Assembly (NCBI RefSeq): GCF_005885635.1
Contig: NZ_VATY01000001.1
Coordinates: forward strand, 868,001-932,000
Reading direction: 5' to 3'
Length of the DNA: 64,000 nt
From: Maribacter algarum (ex Zhang et al. 2020)
GTDB taxonomy: Bacteria; Bacteroidota; Bacteroidia; Flavobacteriales; Flavobacteriaceae
Shown here: positions 53,311 to 62,849 of the stretch, piece after piece
Numbering within the stretch: position 1 is the stretch's first letter
How the letters are laid out: every line of letters starts with the position of its first letter
Notes under the pieces: model-generated
Database searches by the model: none
What the model was told of the DNA's origin: nothing
The model's input: only the letters and a program-made list of their open reading frames with translations
Position numbers and translations under genes: made by a program

Positions 53311-53508
53311 GTGAACTAATTTAATTAAAATTCGATTATTATCACCGATAAAAACTGTTGGTTTTATAAAACAGATGGTTATTTTGTGACAAACCAACAA
53401 GACTTGGGCAAATTAATTATGATAATAGCAAAAAAGTAAGTAAACTTATAGACTCAAATAACACTACAACCACAAATTCTAATCAATACAAACTAACATT
53501 TTCAAATT

Positions 53509-54753
53509 ATGGAAACAAACACTTCTTCGAATGCTAATAGACTCTTTTACGGTAGTTGTTTTGCATTGATTACTACGGCTTTATCATTCAGTATTCGTGC
53601 AGGAATCCTTCCTCAATTGGGAGAGGAATTAAGTCTATCTGGTGAGCAACTTGGTTTTATCAACTCGATGTGGTTTTTAGGTTTTCCTATTTCAATGGTA
53701 ATTGGGGGACTGATTTATCACAAAGTAGGTGGAAAAGCCATTATGCAATTTGCATTTTTTGCCCATGCCATTGGAATTATCATGACCATCTATGCTGGAA
53801 GTTATACAGGTTTATTAATATCTACGCTTCTCATTGGACTAGGAAATGGATGTACCGAAGCAGCTTGTAATCCAATGATTGCAGACGCCTATGAGGGTAA
53901 TAGAATGAGTAAAATGATGAATCGTTTTCATATGTGGTTTCCTGGTGGTATTGTTATTGGAAGTTTAGTATCTAAATTCATGACCGATGCAGGAATGAGT
54001 TGGCAATCGCAAATTTGGGTGATTATGATCCCTACTTTGATTTATGCCTATTTGTTCTTTGGACAAAAATGGCCAAAGGCCAAGGTTCAGGAAGCTGCTA
54101 CTCTTACTGGAAATATAAAAGCAATGTTTTCTCCTTTATTCTTATTCATGATGGCCTGTATGGCCCTGACGGCAATTTCAGAATTTGGTCCACAGCAATG
54201 GGTAGGCTTGATATTATCAAAAAGTGGTGCATCTCCTATGATAATCCTTGCCCTTGTTACCGGTATAATGGCTGTTGCCAGATATTTCGGTGGCGAGATG
54301 GTTCACAAATTCGACCAAACTGGAGTACTTTTGGGTTCCGCGGTTTTAGCAACAATTGGAGTTTATCTTTTCAGCACCCAAACAGGTGGCATGGCTTACG
54401 TTGCAGCAATTTTCTTTGCACTTGGCGTAGCTTATTTTTGGCCTAATATGATTGGATTTATAGCAGACAAAATTCCTAAGAGTGGAGCCTTAGGAATGTC
54501 CATTATAGGAGCCGTAGGAATGTTTTCAACATCAATTTTCCAACCGATTATTGGTGGATGGATTGATAGCGATAAGGCCGCTGCTGCTGCTAACGGATTA
54601 ACAGGTGATGAATTAGAATTAGTTTCTGGCCAGGCAACATTAGGCACGATGGTTACCTTCCCAGCCATATTGATTGTGCTATTTGCTATTCTTTATTTTT
54701 GGGTTAAAAACAAAAAAACCAATGATGCGGAACCGGCAACAGCTGCACATTAA
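53509..54753 (+). CDS. MFS transporter (sugar/nucleoside type)
   Basis: The 414-residue protein has twelve hydrophobic segments in two halves and the MFS loop motif GGLIYHKVGGKAIM after segment two. A conserved MIADAYEGNR-M-S-K-MMNRFHMWFPGG block follows in the middle of the first half, as seen in the FHS/nucleoside-permease-like sugar transporters of Bacteroidota. It probably imports a mono- or disaccharide for the cytosolic oxidoreductases in the divergent operon. A strong terminator follows its stop. Confidence 0.9.
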   Translation: METNTSSNANRLFYGSCFALITTALSFSIRAGILPQLGEELSLSGEQLGFINSMWFLGFPISMVIGGLIYHKVGGKAIMQFAFFAHAIGIIMTIYAGSYTGLLISTLLIGLGNGCTEAACNPMIADAYEGNRMSKMMNRFHMWFPGGIVIGSLVSKFMTDAGMSWQSQIWVIMIPTLIYAYLFFGQKWPKAKVQEAATLTGNIKAMFSPLFLFMMACMALTAISEFGPQQWVGLILSKSGASPMIILALVTGIMAVARYFGGEMVHKFDQTGVLLGSAVLATIGVYLFSTQTGGMAYVAAIFFALGVAYFWPNMIGFIADKIPKSGALGMSIIGAVGMFSTSIFQPIIGGWIDSDKAAAAANGLTGDELELVSGQATLGTMVTFPAILIVLFAILYFWVKNKKTNDAEPATAAH

Positions 54754-54771
54754 TTGAAAATATATTTGTAG

Positions 54772-54813
54772 AACAACCCCCTGCCTGTTACAGGAGGGGG
54801 TTGTTTGGTTTAA
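54772..54813 (+). terminator. Intrinsic terminator
   Basis: AACAACCCCCT pairs perfectly with AGGGGGTTGTT over eleven positions, with an inner CCTG/CAGG stem, followed by a T-rich tail. It lies just downstream of the MFS gene. Confidence 0.85.
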
Positions 54814-54868
54814 ATGAAACGAATTAGTGAAAATCTTTCTCATTGGAATGATAACTTGATTTAAAGAG

Positions 54869-54888
54869 ATTCCGGTCTTCACCGGAAT
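54869..54888 (+). repeat. dRS3-like palindromic repeat, copy 3
   Basis: ATTCCGGT and ACCGGAAT flank CTTC, with G before and GACA after. It is intergenic, 20 bases before the TIM-barrel gene. The middle base pair is inverted relative to copy 2, yet pairing is kept. Confidence 0.85.
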
Positions 54889-54908
54889 GACAATAAAAAG
54901 TACTATTA

Positions 54909-55748
54909 ATGAAAATAGGAATGAACATGCTTCTTTGGACCAATCACGTTACAGAGGAACACTATCCCATAGTTGACCAACTAAAAGAAACTGGATATGA
55001 CGGTATAGAGCTCTATATGGGAGATGGTGATGTGGAGCATTACACCAAACTAGGGAATCATTTTGCTGATTTAGGATTAGGTGTTACGACCGTTACCGGA
55101 CTTGCCCCAGAAGAGAATATTTCAAGTGAGGATCAAAACATTCGTCAAGCGGGACTTGACCGTCTCAAATGGGCCATTGACAATGCTGAGGCGCTAGGAG
55201 CCGATAATATCTGCGGCCCTATACATTCCAGCTTTGCTTATTTTACAAGGCAACCTCCTACTCAGGATGAAAGAAAACGAAGTGCTGAAATGCTTAGAAA
55301 GGCGGCAGAATATGCGGCAGAAGCAAATGTTATGCTTTGTCCAGAAGCACTTAATCGCTTCGAGTGCTACCTCTACAATACCATGGCCGATTTGAAAACT
55401 TTAGTAGAAGCCGTGGACCATCCGAATTTAGGGGCAATGTATGATACGCATCATAGTAATATTGAAGAGAAAAGTCAATCCGAAGCGCTTAAGACCATAG
55501 CCCCTGTTTTAAAACACATCCATATCAGTGAGAATGACCGGGGTACTCCCGGAAGTGGCCAGGTGCAATGGAATGATGTTTTTCCTACTATTAAGGAAAT
55601 CGGCTATGATGGTTGGTTGACCATTGAGGCTTTTAGTACAATCATTCCTGAATTTGCCAATGCGATAAACGTATGGCGTGATTATTCGCCATCTAAAGAA
55701 ATTTATACAAAGGGGTTGCAATTCATAAAGAACGGAATGGGAATTTGA
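54909..55748 (+). CDS. Xylose-isomerase-like TIM-barrel protein (hydroxypyruvate-isomerase-like)
   Basis: The 279-residue protein starts MKIGMNMLLWTNHVTEEHYP and has the metal-ligand layout of AP_endonuc_2 barrels: PEALNRFECYLYNT (glutamate), GAMYDTHHSN (aspartate, histidine), HIHISENDRGTPGSG (histidine) and WLTIEAFS (glutamate). Relatives include hydroxypyruvate isomerase, D-psicose/tagatose 3-epimerase and 3-keto-sugar-acting enzymes. It lacks a signal peptide. It stands between two palindromic repeats and is followed by the ThuA lipoprotein gene 62 bases downstream. Its substrate is probably linked to the MFS-imported sugar. Confidence 0.88.
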   Translation: MKIGMNMLLWTNHVTEEHYPIVDQLKETGYDGIELYMGDGDVEHYTKLGNHFADLGLGVTTVTGLAPEENISSEDQNIRQAGLDRLKWAIDNAEALGADNICGPIHSSFAYFTRQPPTQDERKRSAEMLRKAAEYAAEANVMLCPEALNRFECYLYNTMADLKTLVEAVDHPNLGAMYDTHHSNIEEKSQSEALKTIAPVLKHIHISENDRGTPGSGQVQWNDVFPTIKEIGYDGWLTIEAFSTIIPEFANAINVWRDYSPSKEIYTKGLQFIKNGMGI

Positions 55749-55770
55749 AATTAAAATGTTTGTAAAAGAG

Positions 55771-55790
55771 ATTCCCGCCTACGCGGGAAT
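55771..55790 (+). repeat. dRS3-like palindromic repeat, copy 4
   Basis: ATTCCCGC and GCGGGAAT flank CTAC, with G before and GACA after. It lies between the TIM-barrel gene and the ThuA gene. Confidence 0.85.
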
Positions 55791-55810
55791 GACAATAAAC
55801 GAAGTATACA

Positions 55811-56935
55811 ATGAAAAAGTTAATATATCTATTCGCTCTTATCGCATTCGCCGCCTGTAAAGAAAATAAATCGGAGAAGGTGGCTGCAACTCCTGAAGTA
55901 GAAGTCCCAACGGATTGGGTAGTTTTTGAAGGAAATGATTCGAACGCCAAACACATCGTTTTGGTCTCAGGAGATGAGGAGTATCGTTCTGAGGAAGCAT
56001 TACCTCAGCTCGCCAAAATACTATCAAAACATCACGGATTTAAATGTACCGTGCTCTTTGCTCAAAATCCTGATAAACCAGGAATCGTAGATGCGAATTA
56101 CGTTAAGAACATTCCAGGACTTGAGGCCCTTGACACCGCCGATATGATGGTGCTCTTTACACGATTTCGTGCATTGCCAGACGAACAAATGCAGCATTTT
56201 GAAGATTATTTAGCAGCGGGGAAACCTTTGGTAGCTTTGCGCACCGCTACTCACGCTTTTAACTTCAAAGAAACTGACACCACCAATTTTGCTCATTACA
56301 GCAACGGCTATTCAGGAGATAAAACGGAATGGACCGACGGCTTTGGCCGATTGATTCTGGGTGAAAAATGGGATTCACATCACGGTCATCATAAACATCA
56401 AAGTACACGTGGGGTTATTGCGGAAACTGCAACGGCACATCCTATCACAAATGGAATAGAAAGTGGCAGTATCTGGGGCGCCACTGATGTTTACGGAGTA
56501 CGCTTACCTCTTCCAGGAGATAGTAATCCTATTATTTTGGGACAGGTCATAAATAGAGCAGGAGAGTATGATGAAAATGATTTGTTCTTTGGCATGAAAG
56601 CTACTGATACAGAACTTGCCACTGAGAACGACAAAGGCTTAAAAGTGAATGATGTTTTGATGCCCATAGCATGGACAAAAAGTTACCAGATACCAGGAGG
56701 CAAGAAAGGAAAAGCCTTTACTTCAACGATTGGCGCTGCCTCGGATATGCTCAATGAAAGTGTGCGAAGATTGTTGGTAAACGGAGTTTTTTGGTCTATG
56801 GATTTACCAGTTCCCGAAAAAGCCAACGTTTCTGTGGTTGGAACTTATAATCCCTCAGCATACGGTTTTAAAGATGATGCCTATTGGATTGAAAAACAAT
56901 TGTCCATTTCAAGTTTGGGAACAATTGAAGAATAG
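55811..56935 (+). CDS. ThuA-like lipoprotein
   Basis: The 374-residue protein has a lipobox (FAAC, cysteine 16) and a ThuA domain (about 45-250), a glutamine-amidotransferase-like fold without its catalytic cysteine. Signature segments are LVSGDEEYRSEEALPQLAKIL, TADMMVLFTRFRALP and the histidine-rich WDSHHGHHKHQ, which probably binds a metal. ThuA proteins participate in trehalose/sucrose utilisation via 3-keto sugars in rhizobia; extracytoplasmic versions are common near PVC-type dehydrogenases, as here. It ends three bases from the convergent DUF6797 gene. Confidence 0.88.
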   Translation: MKKLIYLFALIAFAACKENKSEKVAATPEVEVPTDWVVFEGNDSNAKHIVLVSGDEEYRSEEALPQLAKILSKHHGFKCTVLFAQNPDKPGIVDANYVKNIPGLEALDTADMMVLFTRFRALPDEQMQHFEDYLAAGKPLVALRTATHAFNFKETDTTNFAHYSNGYSGDKTEWTDGFGRLILGEKWDSHHGHHKHQSTRGVIAETATAHPITNGIESGSIWGATDVYGVRLPLPGDSNPIILGQVINRAGEYDENDLFFGMKATDTELATENDKGLKVNDVLMPIAWTKSYQIPGGKKGKAFTSTIGAASDMLNESVRRLLVNGVFWSMDLPVPEKANVSVVGTYNPSAYGFKDDAYWIEKQLSISSLGTIEE

Positions 56936-56938
56936 GTT

Positions 56939-59900
56939 TTATAAGGAATTGTCTTCTCTTAGATTATGAATTGTACTCTGCAACGTCCCTTTTAGTGACA
57001 TGTCATTAATACTGGAAATATCATAGGAAATCGACATCACATCAACAGGTTTAATATCTTTTAAAAACAACTTTACTGATTTACCCCCTTCTTGTAATTC
57101 TACTTGACTTATCGCTAAAACCTGTTTGTTATAGCGATCTGAACCATATTTGCTACTTCTTTTTAAATCCCATGTTTTCACAATATAGTTCTTGATATCC
57201 ATTGCATTTGTGGGGTCTAACTTAGAATCAAATTTTAGTGTAATCCCAGAAGTTGTGGTTTTTAAATCTATTGGAGTTGTTAAAGGTTTTCCAGTATAGC
57301 GTATGCGGTATAACCCTCCACCACGAAGCATTTGGTTGGTACCCCATGCGGACATACCACAGGCATATAATTGTCCGTCATCTGGGTTGAACCTTCCGCG
57401 CATGACTCCCGTTAAGAATTTGATTCCTGGTAGATCAATTACACCACCTTGCATCTGCCCTTTTACCTTCTCATTCAAAACCAATTGAATCTTTCCGAAG
57501 CCATATGAAAAACTCAAAAGGCTCCCGTTAAGAGGGCCCCATTGCTCACTATCGACCCACAATAATTCTGAAGGCGATCTATCGAATTCCATATCCAACC
57601 AAACCATGGGTTCTTCCATAGCAACTCTAGTACTATCTTTTGGCGGGTCGTAACCCCACATATTTCCGTAGAATTTTCCTTTACCATCAACCCAATTGAT
57701 TCGGTTCATCGGGTTCCAAAACCCTTGCTGATCCGTGACCAAAAAACTTCCATCGGGATTTATACAAACACCATTCGCAGCTCTAAATCCCTTAGCAATA
57801 ATCTCGGTTTTAGAACCATCTTTGCTAACCTTCAACAACGTACCATGTTGAGGCACCAAGGCTTCCCGAGCGTGACGTCCACTCTTAGCATAATATAAAT
57901 TTCCTTCATTGTCGGCCTGAAGTCCCATTGCAAATTCATGAAAGTGGTCCGTAACTTGATGGTCATGGTTGAAACTCTCATAAAAATCGGTTTCATTATC
58001 TCCATTAAAATCGCGTAACACCACCAATTGATCACGGCAAATAACATAGATTTCATCGTTTAATACCTTAATGCCGAGGGGTTGAAAAAGACCAGAACCT
58101 ATGCGTTGCCATGTAAGTTCATTAGAATCATCAGTTAGTCCTGTAATGAGCCAAATATCCCCATCCGTAGTACATGCCAGGGCTTTATTTGCATCTTTCA
58201 TAAAGTCGATTCCGCTCAACTTCATTCGACTAGCCCAAGGATTGTCAAACGGAGGGGTTAGCAAATCAACTGCGAATGCACCTTTATCAGGTCCTTTTGT
58301 AATTGTGCTTTTTAGAATTTCTGGATAATGCCGTGAACCCGTTTCTGTGATATATTTCTGTAGCTTTTCCGGAGTCACTTTGGACGTTGCAAGGTTTGCA
58401 AAATCGTCTACATCTGCATCAGCTATATAGAGCTTTACATTTGCGGGTTTTTTCTTTTCAACATTTAGCATCACAAAACCATCTTCATTCGATAAACTGC
58501 CTCCTTGACCTATTATAGCGACCTTCAAGTCTATAGGAGCCACTCTCATCTTCAACATGGATGTTGACGGAGAAATATCGAGTGTTCTGATAAAAACAGT
58601 GTCTTTGCCATGATATTCTAGGTCAAACTTTTCTAAAACATTCGCGTTTCCCACGGAATAGGAAATAACAACGGCATCGTCATGATGATACAATCCTTTA
58701 TAGTTAGCCCAGCTCTTTGGAAGGGGACCAAAAGCACGACCGTCTCTAGCTCGAAATCTTGGATCCTCAAAAGAGCCTGTTTTGGGGTTAGCCCAACCAG
58801 GGCCAACAGGAGTTTCAAAATGGAGTTTGCCAATAGTTCGTGGATAGGTCTCGTGTTTGTCATCTAAAAGAATACCATTCCAATCTATAAAGCCTTTCCC
58901 AGTCCACCCACCAGCGACGCGCATGAGGTCATGGTCGAATATCATCCAGGCTCTCCCTTTTGAAATTCCTCCGTCTCCTTCGTCTAAACGTACGGCGATA
59001 CCTTTGTAGGCAAAGTTGTTTTTAAGATAATCTTCATCAGGATAAGGCACGGGACGAGGTGAATGGAATCTTTCAATGCCCGTTTTTTCGTCTACCAATT
59101 CATAGGTGTTGATGAAAAAGTTTCCATAATTCATATCTGCCCAAGGCTGATAAGGTTTCGTTTCAGGTCCACGGGAAGTTCCTTTTGGTAAACCTGCCAG
59201 ATAACCTGGGGTACTTGTTATGAATGCCTCTCCTTCTTTTTCCTTTAAATACTTCTGACGGATATATGAAATGACATCATACTTTTCTTTTGGAGTCAAA
59301 ATTGGTTGTGGAGGCATTGTAGCAAAACCCCGACTAATGGTTTGGTACATGGAATAGGCATCACTGCCAGCTTTCAATTCTTGCTCCCAGAATTTGGTTG
59401 AAAGCGGAATGGAACCTTCCACCTCTTCATTGCCATGGCAATTAATACAGTTTGAACTATAGATACGTTCTCCTCGCTCATAACCCTCCCTATCAGCATT
59501 TGCAATCAGTCCAGTATGGTCTATATTGCTTTCCAGTTCCGCCAAATCATCTTCTGAAAGAATATACTTTATTTGTGAGCGATCAATTAAAACGAGTTCG
59601 GAAGACTGTTTCGTAGCGGTAAAGGGAAATAGCTCATCTTCAATCTTGACATTTCCAGAAAAATTATTCTTCTCAAAAGAACCTTCTAAGCTAGCTTCTT
59701 TTCCGTAGAGCGAAAAATCACCTGATAGTTCGGCACCATCAATCTCCAAATTTTCGAGAATAAAAGTTCCCTCATCAAAAGATACTAGAGAAAGTTGAGT
59801 GGTATCATTTGATTTTTTTAACCTCATAATTCCTTGAGATTGGTCATCACCAAAATCAATTTCATAGTCCCAATAAGTATCCTGGTTACTTCTTTGACAA

Positions 59901-59962
59901 CCACATAGGAAAACAAAAGAAAACCCAAGGCTCCATATGATTTTTCGAATACCTTTCATCAT
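56939..59962 (-). CDS. DUF6797 / PVC-type cytochrome c lipoprotein
   Basis: The 1007-residue protein has a lipobox (LCGC, cysteine 22), an N-terminal beta domain (about 28-115), a cytochrome c with CINCH at 172-176 and GFATMPPQP as likely methionine ligand segment, and a long region matching DUF6797. A propeller (GSGLFQPLGIKVLNDEIYVICRDQLVVLRDFNGDNETDF) and a C-terminal beta domain follow. Homologues occur mainly in Planctomycetes and Verrucomicrobia and in marine Bacteroidota carbohydrate loci. It probably takes electrons from an oxidised sugar; no reaction is proven. It follows the sulfatase gene by twelve bases on the same strand. Confidence 0.88.
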   Translation of the reverse strand: MMKGIRKIIWSLGFSFVFLCGCQRSNQDTYWDYEIDFGDDQSQGIMRLKKSNDTTQLSLVSFDEGTFILENLEIDGAELSGDFSLYGKEASLEGSFEKNNFSGNVKIEDELFPFTATKQSSELVLIDRSQIKYILSEDDLAELESNIDHTGLIANADREGYERGERIYSSNCINCHGNEEVEGSIPLSTKFWEQELKAGSDAYSMYQTISRGFATMPPQPILTPKEKYDVISYIRQKYLKEKEGEAFITSTPGYLAGLPKGTSRGPETKPYQPWADMNYGNFFINTYELVDEKTGIERFHSPRPVPYPDEDYLKNNFAYKGIAVRLDEGDGGISKGRAWMIFDHDLMRVAGGWTGKGFIDWNGILLDDKHETYPRTIGKLHFETPVGPGWANPKTGSFEDPRFRARDGRAFGPLPKSWANYKGLYHHDDAVVISYSVGNANVLEKFDLEYHGKDTVFIRTLDISPSTSMLKMRVAPIDLKVAIIGQGGSLSNEDGFVMLNVEKKKPANVKLYIADADVDDFANLATSKVTPEKLQKYITETGSRHYPEILKSTITKGPDKGAFAVDLLTPPFDNPWASRMKLSGIDFMKDANKALACTTDGDIWLITGLTDDSNELTWQRIGSGLFQPLGIKVLNDEIYVICRDQLVVLRDFNGDNETDFYESFNHDHQVTDHFHEFAMGLQADNEGNLYYAKSGRHAREALVPQHGTLLKVSKDGSKTEIIAKGFRAANGVCINPDGSFLVTDQQGFWNPMNRINWVDGKGKFYGNMWGYDPPKDSTRVAMEEPMVWLDMEFDRSPSELLWVDSEQWGPLNGSLLSFSYGFGKIQLVLNEKVKGQMQGGVIDLPGIKFLTGVMRGRFNPDDGQLYACGMSAWGTNQMLRGGGLYRIRYTGKPLTTPIDLKTTTSGITLKFDSKLDPTNAMDIKNYIVKTWDLKRSSKYGSDRYNKQVLAISQVELQEGGKSVKLFLKDIKPVDVMSISYDISSINDMSLKGTLQSTIHNLREDNSL

Positions 59963-59974
59963 GGTATATGTCTT

Positions 59975-61591
59975 CTAGTCTTTCTTAATAACCTTAGCAC
60001 CCACTTCAACCTTTTCAAGGGTATTCCCTTCACCATCTATGTAATTCGCTTCAAAATCGCTATCGTTTACCCAACCAGATGAAGTTTCTTCACCTGACAT
60101 AAATCGACCGTAAAAATCATTATTTCTTGTAAACGGATGTGCTTCGTAAAGATGTCCGAAACCTTTCATCCGTAGGTCATTCTGCTCTAATAGCTTCGCT
60201 TCCATTTCCGATTTCAGTTGCGCCTTCAATGGTTCAAGTGAACTATTATTAGCAAGATTATTTATACAGTAAGGGTCATTCTTAATATCGTACAATTCTT
60301 CTGAAACGCGTTTGCCAAAGTTTAATTTCCAGAAATGTTTATTTGTTCCTTTTCTTCGCAAATTCAAGATTTCCGTTTTTGTCGGACTACCGTCTGTATT
60401 CAAATAGCCCGTTTCAGGATTGCCCGAGGGCCATCGGTCGATTTCATAATTTTTCAAATACAGTAAACTGTCTTTGTATATTCCCCTAATGGGATAGCCC
60501 ACATCATTTGGTCTACCGGTGTCATGCCTTTCTTTACCCACTAAGACATAATCCCGCTCAGTTTCAATTTGACCCGATTTTTCGGAAGTAATGATATTCA
60601 TCAAACTCTTTCCAGTTGCCGGATGCATTCCAGAAGACGCCCAATCTACTCCAGCAGCTTCTAAAAACGTTGGCGCTAAATCAATAAAACTGATATAATC
60701 ATCAACGACCTTTCCCTTCGATTTTCCTTTCCATAGCATAGCCATTGGCACATGGTTTGCATTTTCATATTGGTTGCCCTTAACCCTTGGAAATGGCATA
60801 CCATGGTCAGAGGTTACTACAATCAAAGTATTCTCCAATAAATTTCGTTCTTCAAGGGTTTTTAAAACCTTCTGTATATGCTTATCCGTATCTTCTATTT
60901 CATAGGCATAATCAAGTAGATCATTTCGGGTAATTTCGTTATCAGGCCAATAGAGTGGAAATTCCTTTATCATGTCAGTCGTCTTGCCCGCTAGTTTTGC
61001 CCCACTTCCATATTCATAGCCACGATGTGGCTCAATGGTTCCTATCCAAAAACTCCATGGCTGATCCGCCGGAGCTTTGTCTAAAAAATCCTTAAAATTG
61101 GCACTGTAATCGTTTGAACCGATTCCGATTGTTGGAGGGGTCAAGGTTTTTTCATTAAATGCTGGACCCATAACCTGTCTTTCACTTCCATCGGCGGCAA
61201 AAGTCAAAGCGGGACCATACCCTTTGCCTGTATGACCCGTGGTATACCCATTTTCCAAAAGTGCTTCTTGATAGGTTTTGAATTTCGACGGAAAGTAAAT
61301 AACATGATTTGCAGCAGCATCCAATTGCCACGAATTTCTCCCCGTTATCACCGATGCTCTGGAAGGGGCACATTTGGCGTTTGGTGTATATGCTCGGTTG
61401 AATAAAACTCCATCTTTGGCAATAGCATCAAAACCAGGAGTATTTACATAGGTGCTACCGTAGGCGCTCATGTCCAATCCTGCATCGTCAAACATAATCA
61501 CTAAGATATTAGGACGGTTGTCGATTTCTTGAGCCCTTGCAAACGAAAAGACTATAAAAAAAACTAGAACAATATAAAGTCTTAAACACAT
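59975..61591 (-). CDS. Exported sulfatase (S1 family, S1_8-like)
   Basis: The 538-residue protein has a signal peptide ending FARAQ. The formylglycine motif C-x-P-S-R-x-x-x-x-T-G is present as [12 protein letters not shown] with the cysteine at residue 74. Calcium-site aspartates are D35 and D36 in MFDDAGLD and the pair in TSDHGMPF. The [12 protein letters not shown] block after the motif resembles S1_8, the heparan N-sulfatase-like subfamily, but assignment to a substrate is uncertain. It removes sulfate from a sulfated glycan in the periplasm or at the surface. The maturation enzyme is not in the window. Confidence 0.92.
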   Translation of the reverse strand: MCLRLYIVLVFFIVFSFARAQEIDNRPNILVIMFDDAGLDMSAYGSTYVNTPGFDAIAKDGVLFNRAYTPNAKCAPSRASVITGRNSWQLDAAANHVIYFPSKFKTYQEALLENGYTTGHTGKGYGPALTFAADGSERQVMGPAFNEKTLTPPTIGIGSNDYSANFKDFLDKAPADQPWSFWIGTIEPHRGYEYGSGAKLAGKTTDMIKEFPLYWPDNEITRNDLLDYAYEIEDTDKHIQKVLKTLEERNLLENTLIVVTSDHGMPFPRVKGNQYENANHVPMAMLWKGKSKGKVVDDYISFIDLAPTFLEAAGVDWASSGMHPATGKSLMNIITSEKSGQIETERDYVLVGKERHDTGRPNDVGYPIRGIYKDSLLYLKNYEIDRWPSGNPETGYLNTDGSPTKTEILNLRRKGTNKHFWKLNFGKRVSEELYDIKNDPYCINNLANNSSLEPLKAQLKSEMEAKLLEQNDLRMKGFGHLYEAHPFTRNNDFYGRFMSGEETSSGWVNDSDFEANYIDGEGNTLEKVEVGAKVIKKD

Positions 61592-61691
61592 TGGGTTAAG
61601 GTTTCTATGAATTTAAGGACAATTTTATAAAACGATAAATTCATTTCTTCTTTTGAATACATTGATGTCGTTTAACTTTTATATTACTATT

Positions 61692-62822
61692 CTAATTCTC
61701 CTTTATAGTAAACTCTGGCAATCTGATGATTTCTCCTCCTTTCATAGCCGAATCGTGGGCCAAAATACCAACACAAGTGATATTCGCAGATTGTACCGCA
61801 TTTGGGTACGGTTGATGGTTACCTACTAGCGCCATCAAAAACTCATGCACCAAGTGTGGATGTGAACCACCATGACCTGCGCCCTGTGTAAATGAAAGGT
61901 GTGTATTGTCATCGGTATCATAGACCCCATGAGTCGTGAAGGGCTGTATTTCCTCGGGCAACAACTTCGCAAAATCCGGACTTTCCACTTCTTCGGGAAT
62001 TTCCGGTTCTGGTTTTTTGGCCGTATGTACGACTAAAGGTTTACCTTCTATCAAGGGCCATTCTACCGATTTCTTAGATCCATATACTTCAAAACTTTCT
62101 CGGTACTGACGGGCAACATCAAATAGCGAACGATGGACTTGTGCGCTTAAATCAGAATTACGGAATTTAATATGTGCCGTTTCCACCGCGAAAGGTGAGT
62201 CATATTCTTTTATCAGTTCTTCTCTAATCCTTCCTGAACCAAAGCAGGAAACATATTCCGCTTCATCCCTAGTAAGGGCTAAAATAGGCCCTACACAATG
62301 TGTTGCATAATGCATTGGCGGAAGTCCTGGCCAATAATTTGGCCAACCATCCATATCTTGTTGGTGGCTCGCTTTTAGAAATTGAATTTTTCCCAGTTCG
62401 CCATTTTCATAAAGCTCTTTCATATATAAAAACTCCCGAGCATAGACTACGGTTTCCATCATCATATAGGTCAATCCAGTTTCCTTTACTAATTCTACAA
62501 TTTGGCGGCATTCCTCAACTGTGGTTGCCATGGGCACTGTACAGGCAACATGTTTTCCTGCTTTCAATGCAGCAATTGATTGTTCTGCATGATTGGGAAT
62601 TGGAGTATTGATATGAACTGCATCAATGTTAGGGTCTTTTAGCAATTCACTATAGACGGTATACCTTTTTTCTATTCCGTAAGTATCTCCTATTTCATCC
62701 ATTTTAGATTTGTTCCGCTGACATATCGCATACATTTCAGCATTAGGATGCTTCAGGTAAATCGGTATAAACTCTGCCCCGAATCCGAGGCCCACGATGG
62801 CAATTCTTATTTTCTTATTCAT
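61692..62822 (-). CDS. Gfo/Idh/MocA oxidoreductase
   Basis: The 376-residue protein has the dinucleotide motif GLGFGAEF near residues 11-18. Further segments are INTPIPNHAEQSI, TVPMATT in place of the usual EKP motif (so the catalytic lysine is missing), and MMMETVVYAREFLYMKELYENGELG. The second-domain histidines are in MHYATHCVGPIL and GAGHGGSHPHLVHEFL, typical of a subgroup common in marine Bacteroidota and Planctomycetes. Loss of EKP lysine suggests altered chemistry or a non-redox role. It lies between the sulfatase and the truncated haem protein on the same strand. Confidence 0.85.
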   Translation of the reverse strand: MNKKIRIAIVGLGFGAEFIPIYLKHPNAEMYAICQRNKSKMDEIGDTYGIEKRYTVYSELLKDPNIDAVHINTPIPNHAEQSIAALKAGKHVACTVPMATTVEECRQIVELVKETGLTYMMMETVVYAREFLYMKELYENGELGKIQFLKASHQQDMDGWPNYWPGLPPMHYATHCVGPILALTRDEAEYVSCFGSGRIREELIKEYDSPFAVETAHIKFRNSDLSAQVHRSLFDVARQYRESFEVYGSKKSVEWPLIEGKPLVVHTAKKPEPEIPEEVESPDFAKLLPEEIQPFTTHGVYDTDDNTHLSFTQGAGHGGSHPHLVHEFLMALVGNHQPYPNAVQSANITCVGILAHDSAMKGGEIIRLPEFTIKEN

Positions 62823-62849
62823 TAGTCTAGAATTTGGTTCGGGAATGAA

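Noticed and set aside
54000-54446. 148-codon open frame overlapping the MFS gene in another frame
   Set aside because: The composition is rich in W, C and R without family resemblance; it is a shadow of the MFS coding sequence.
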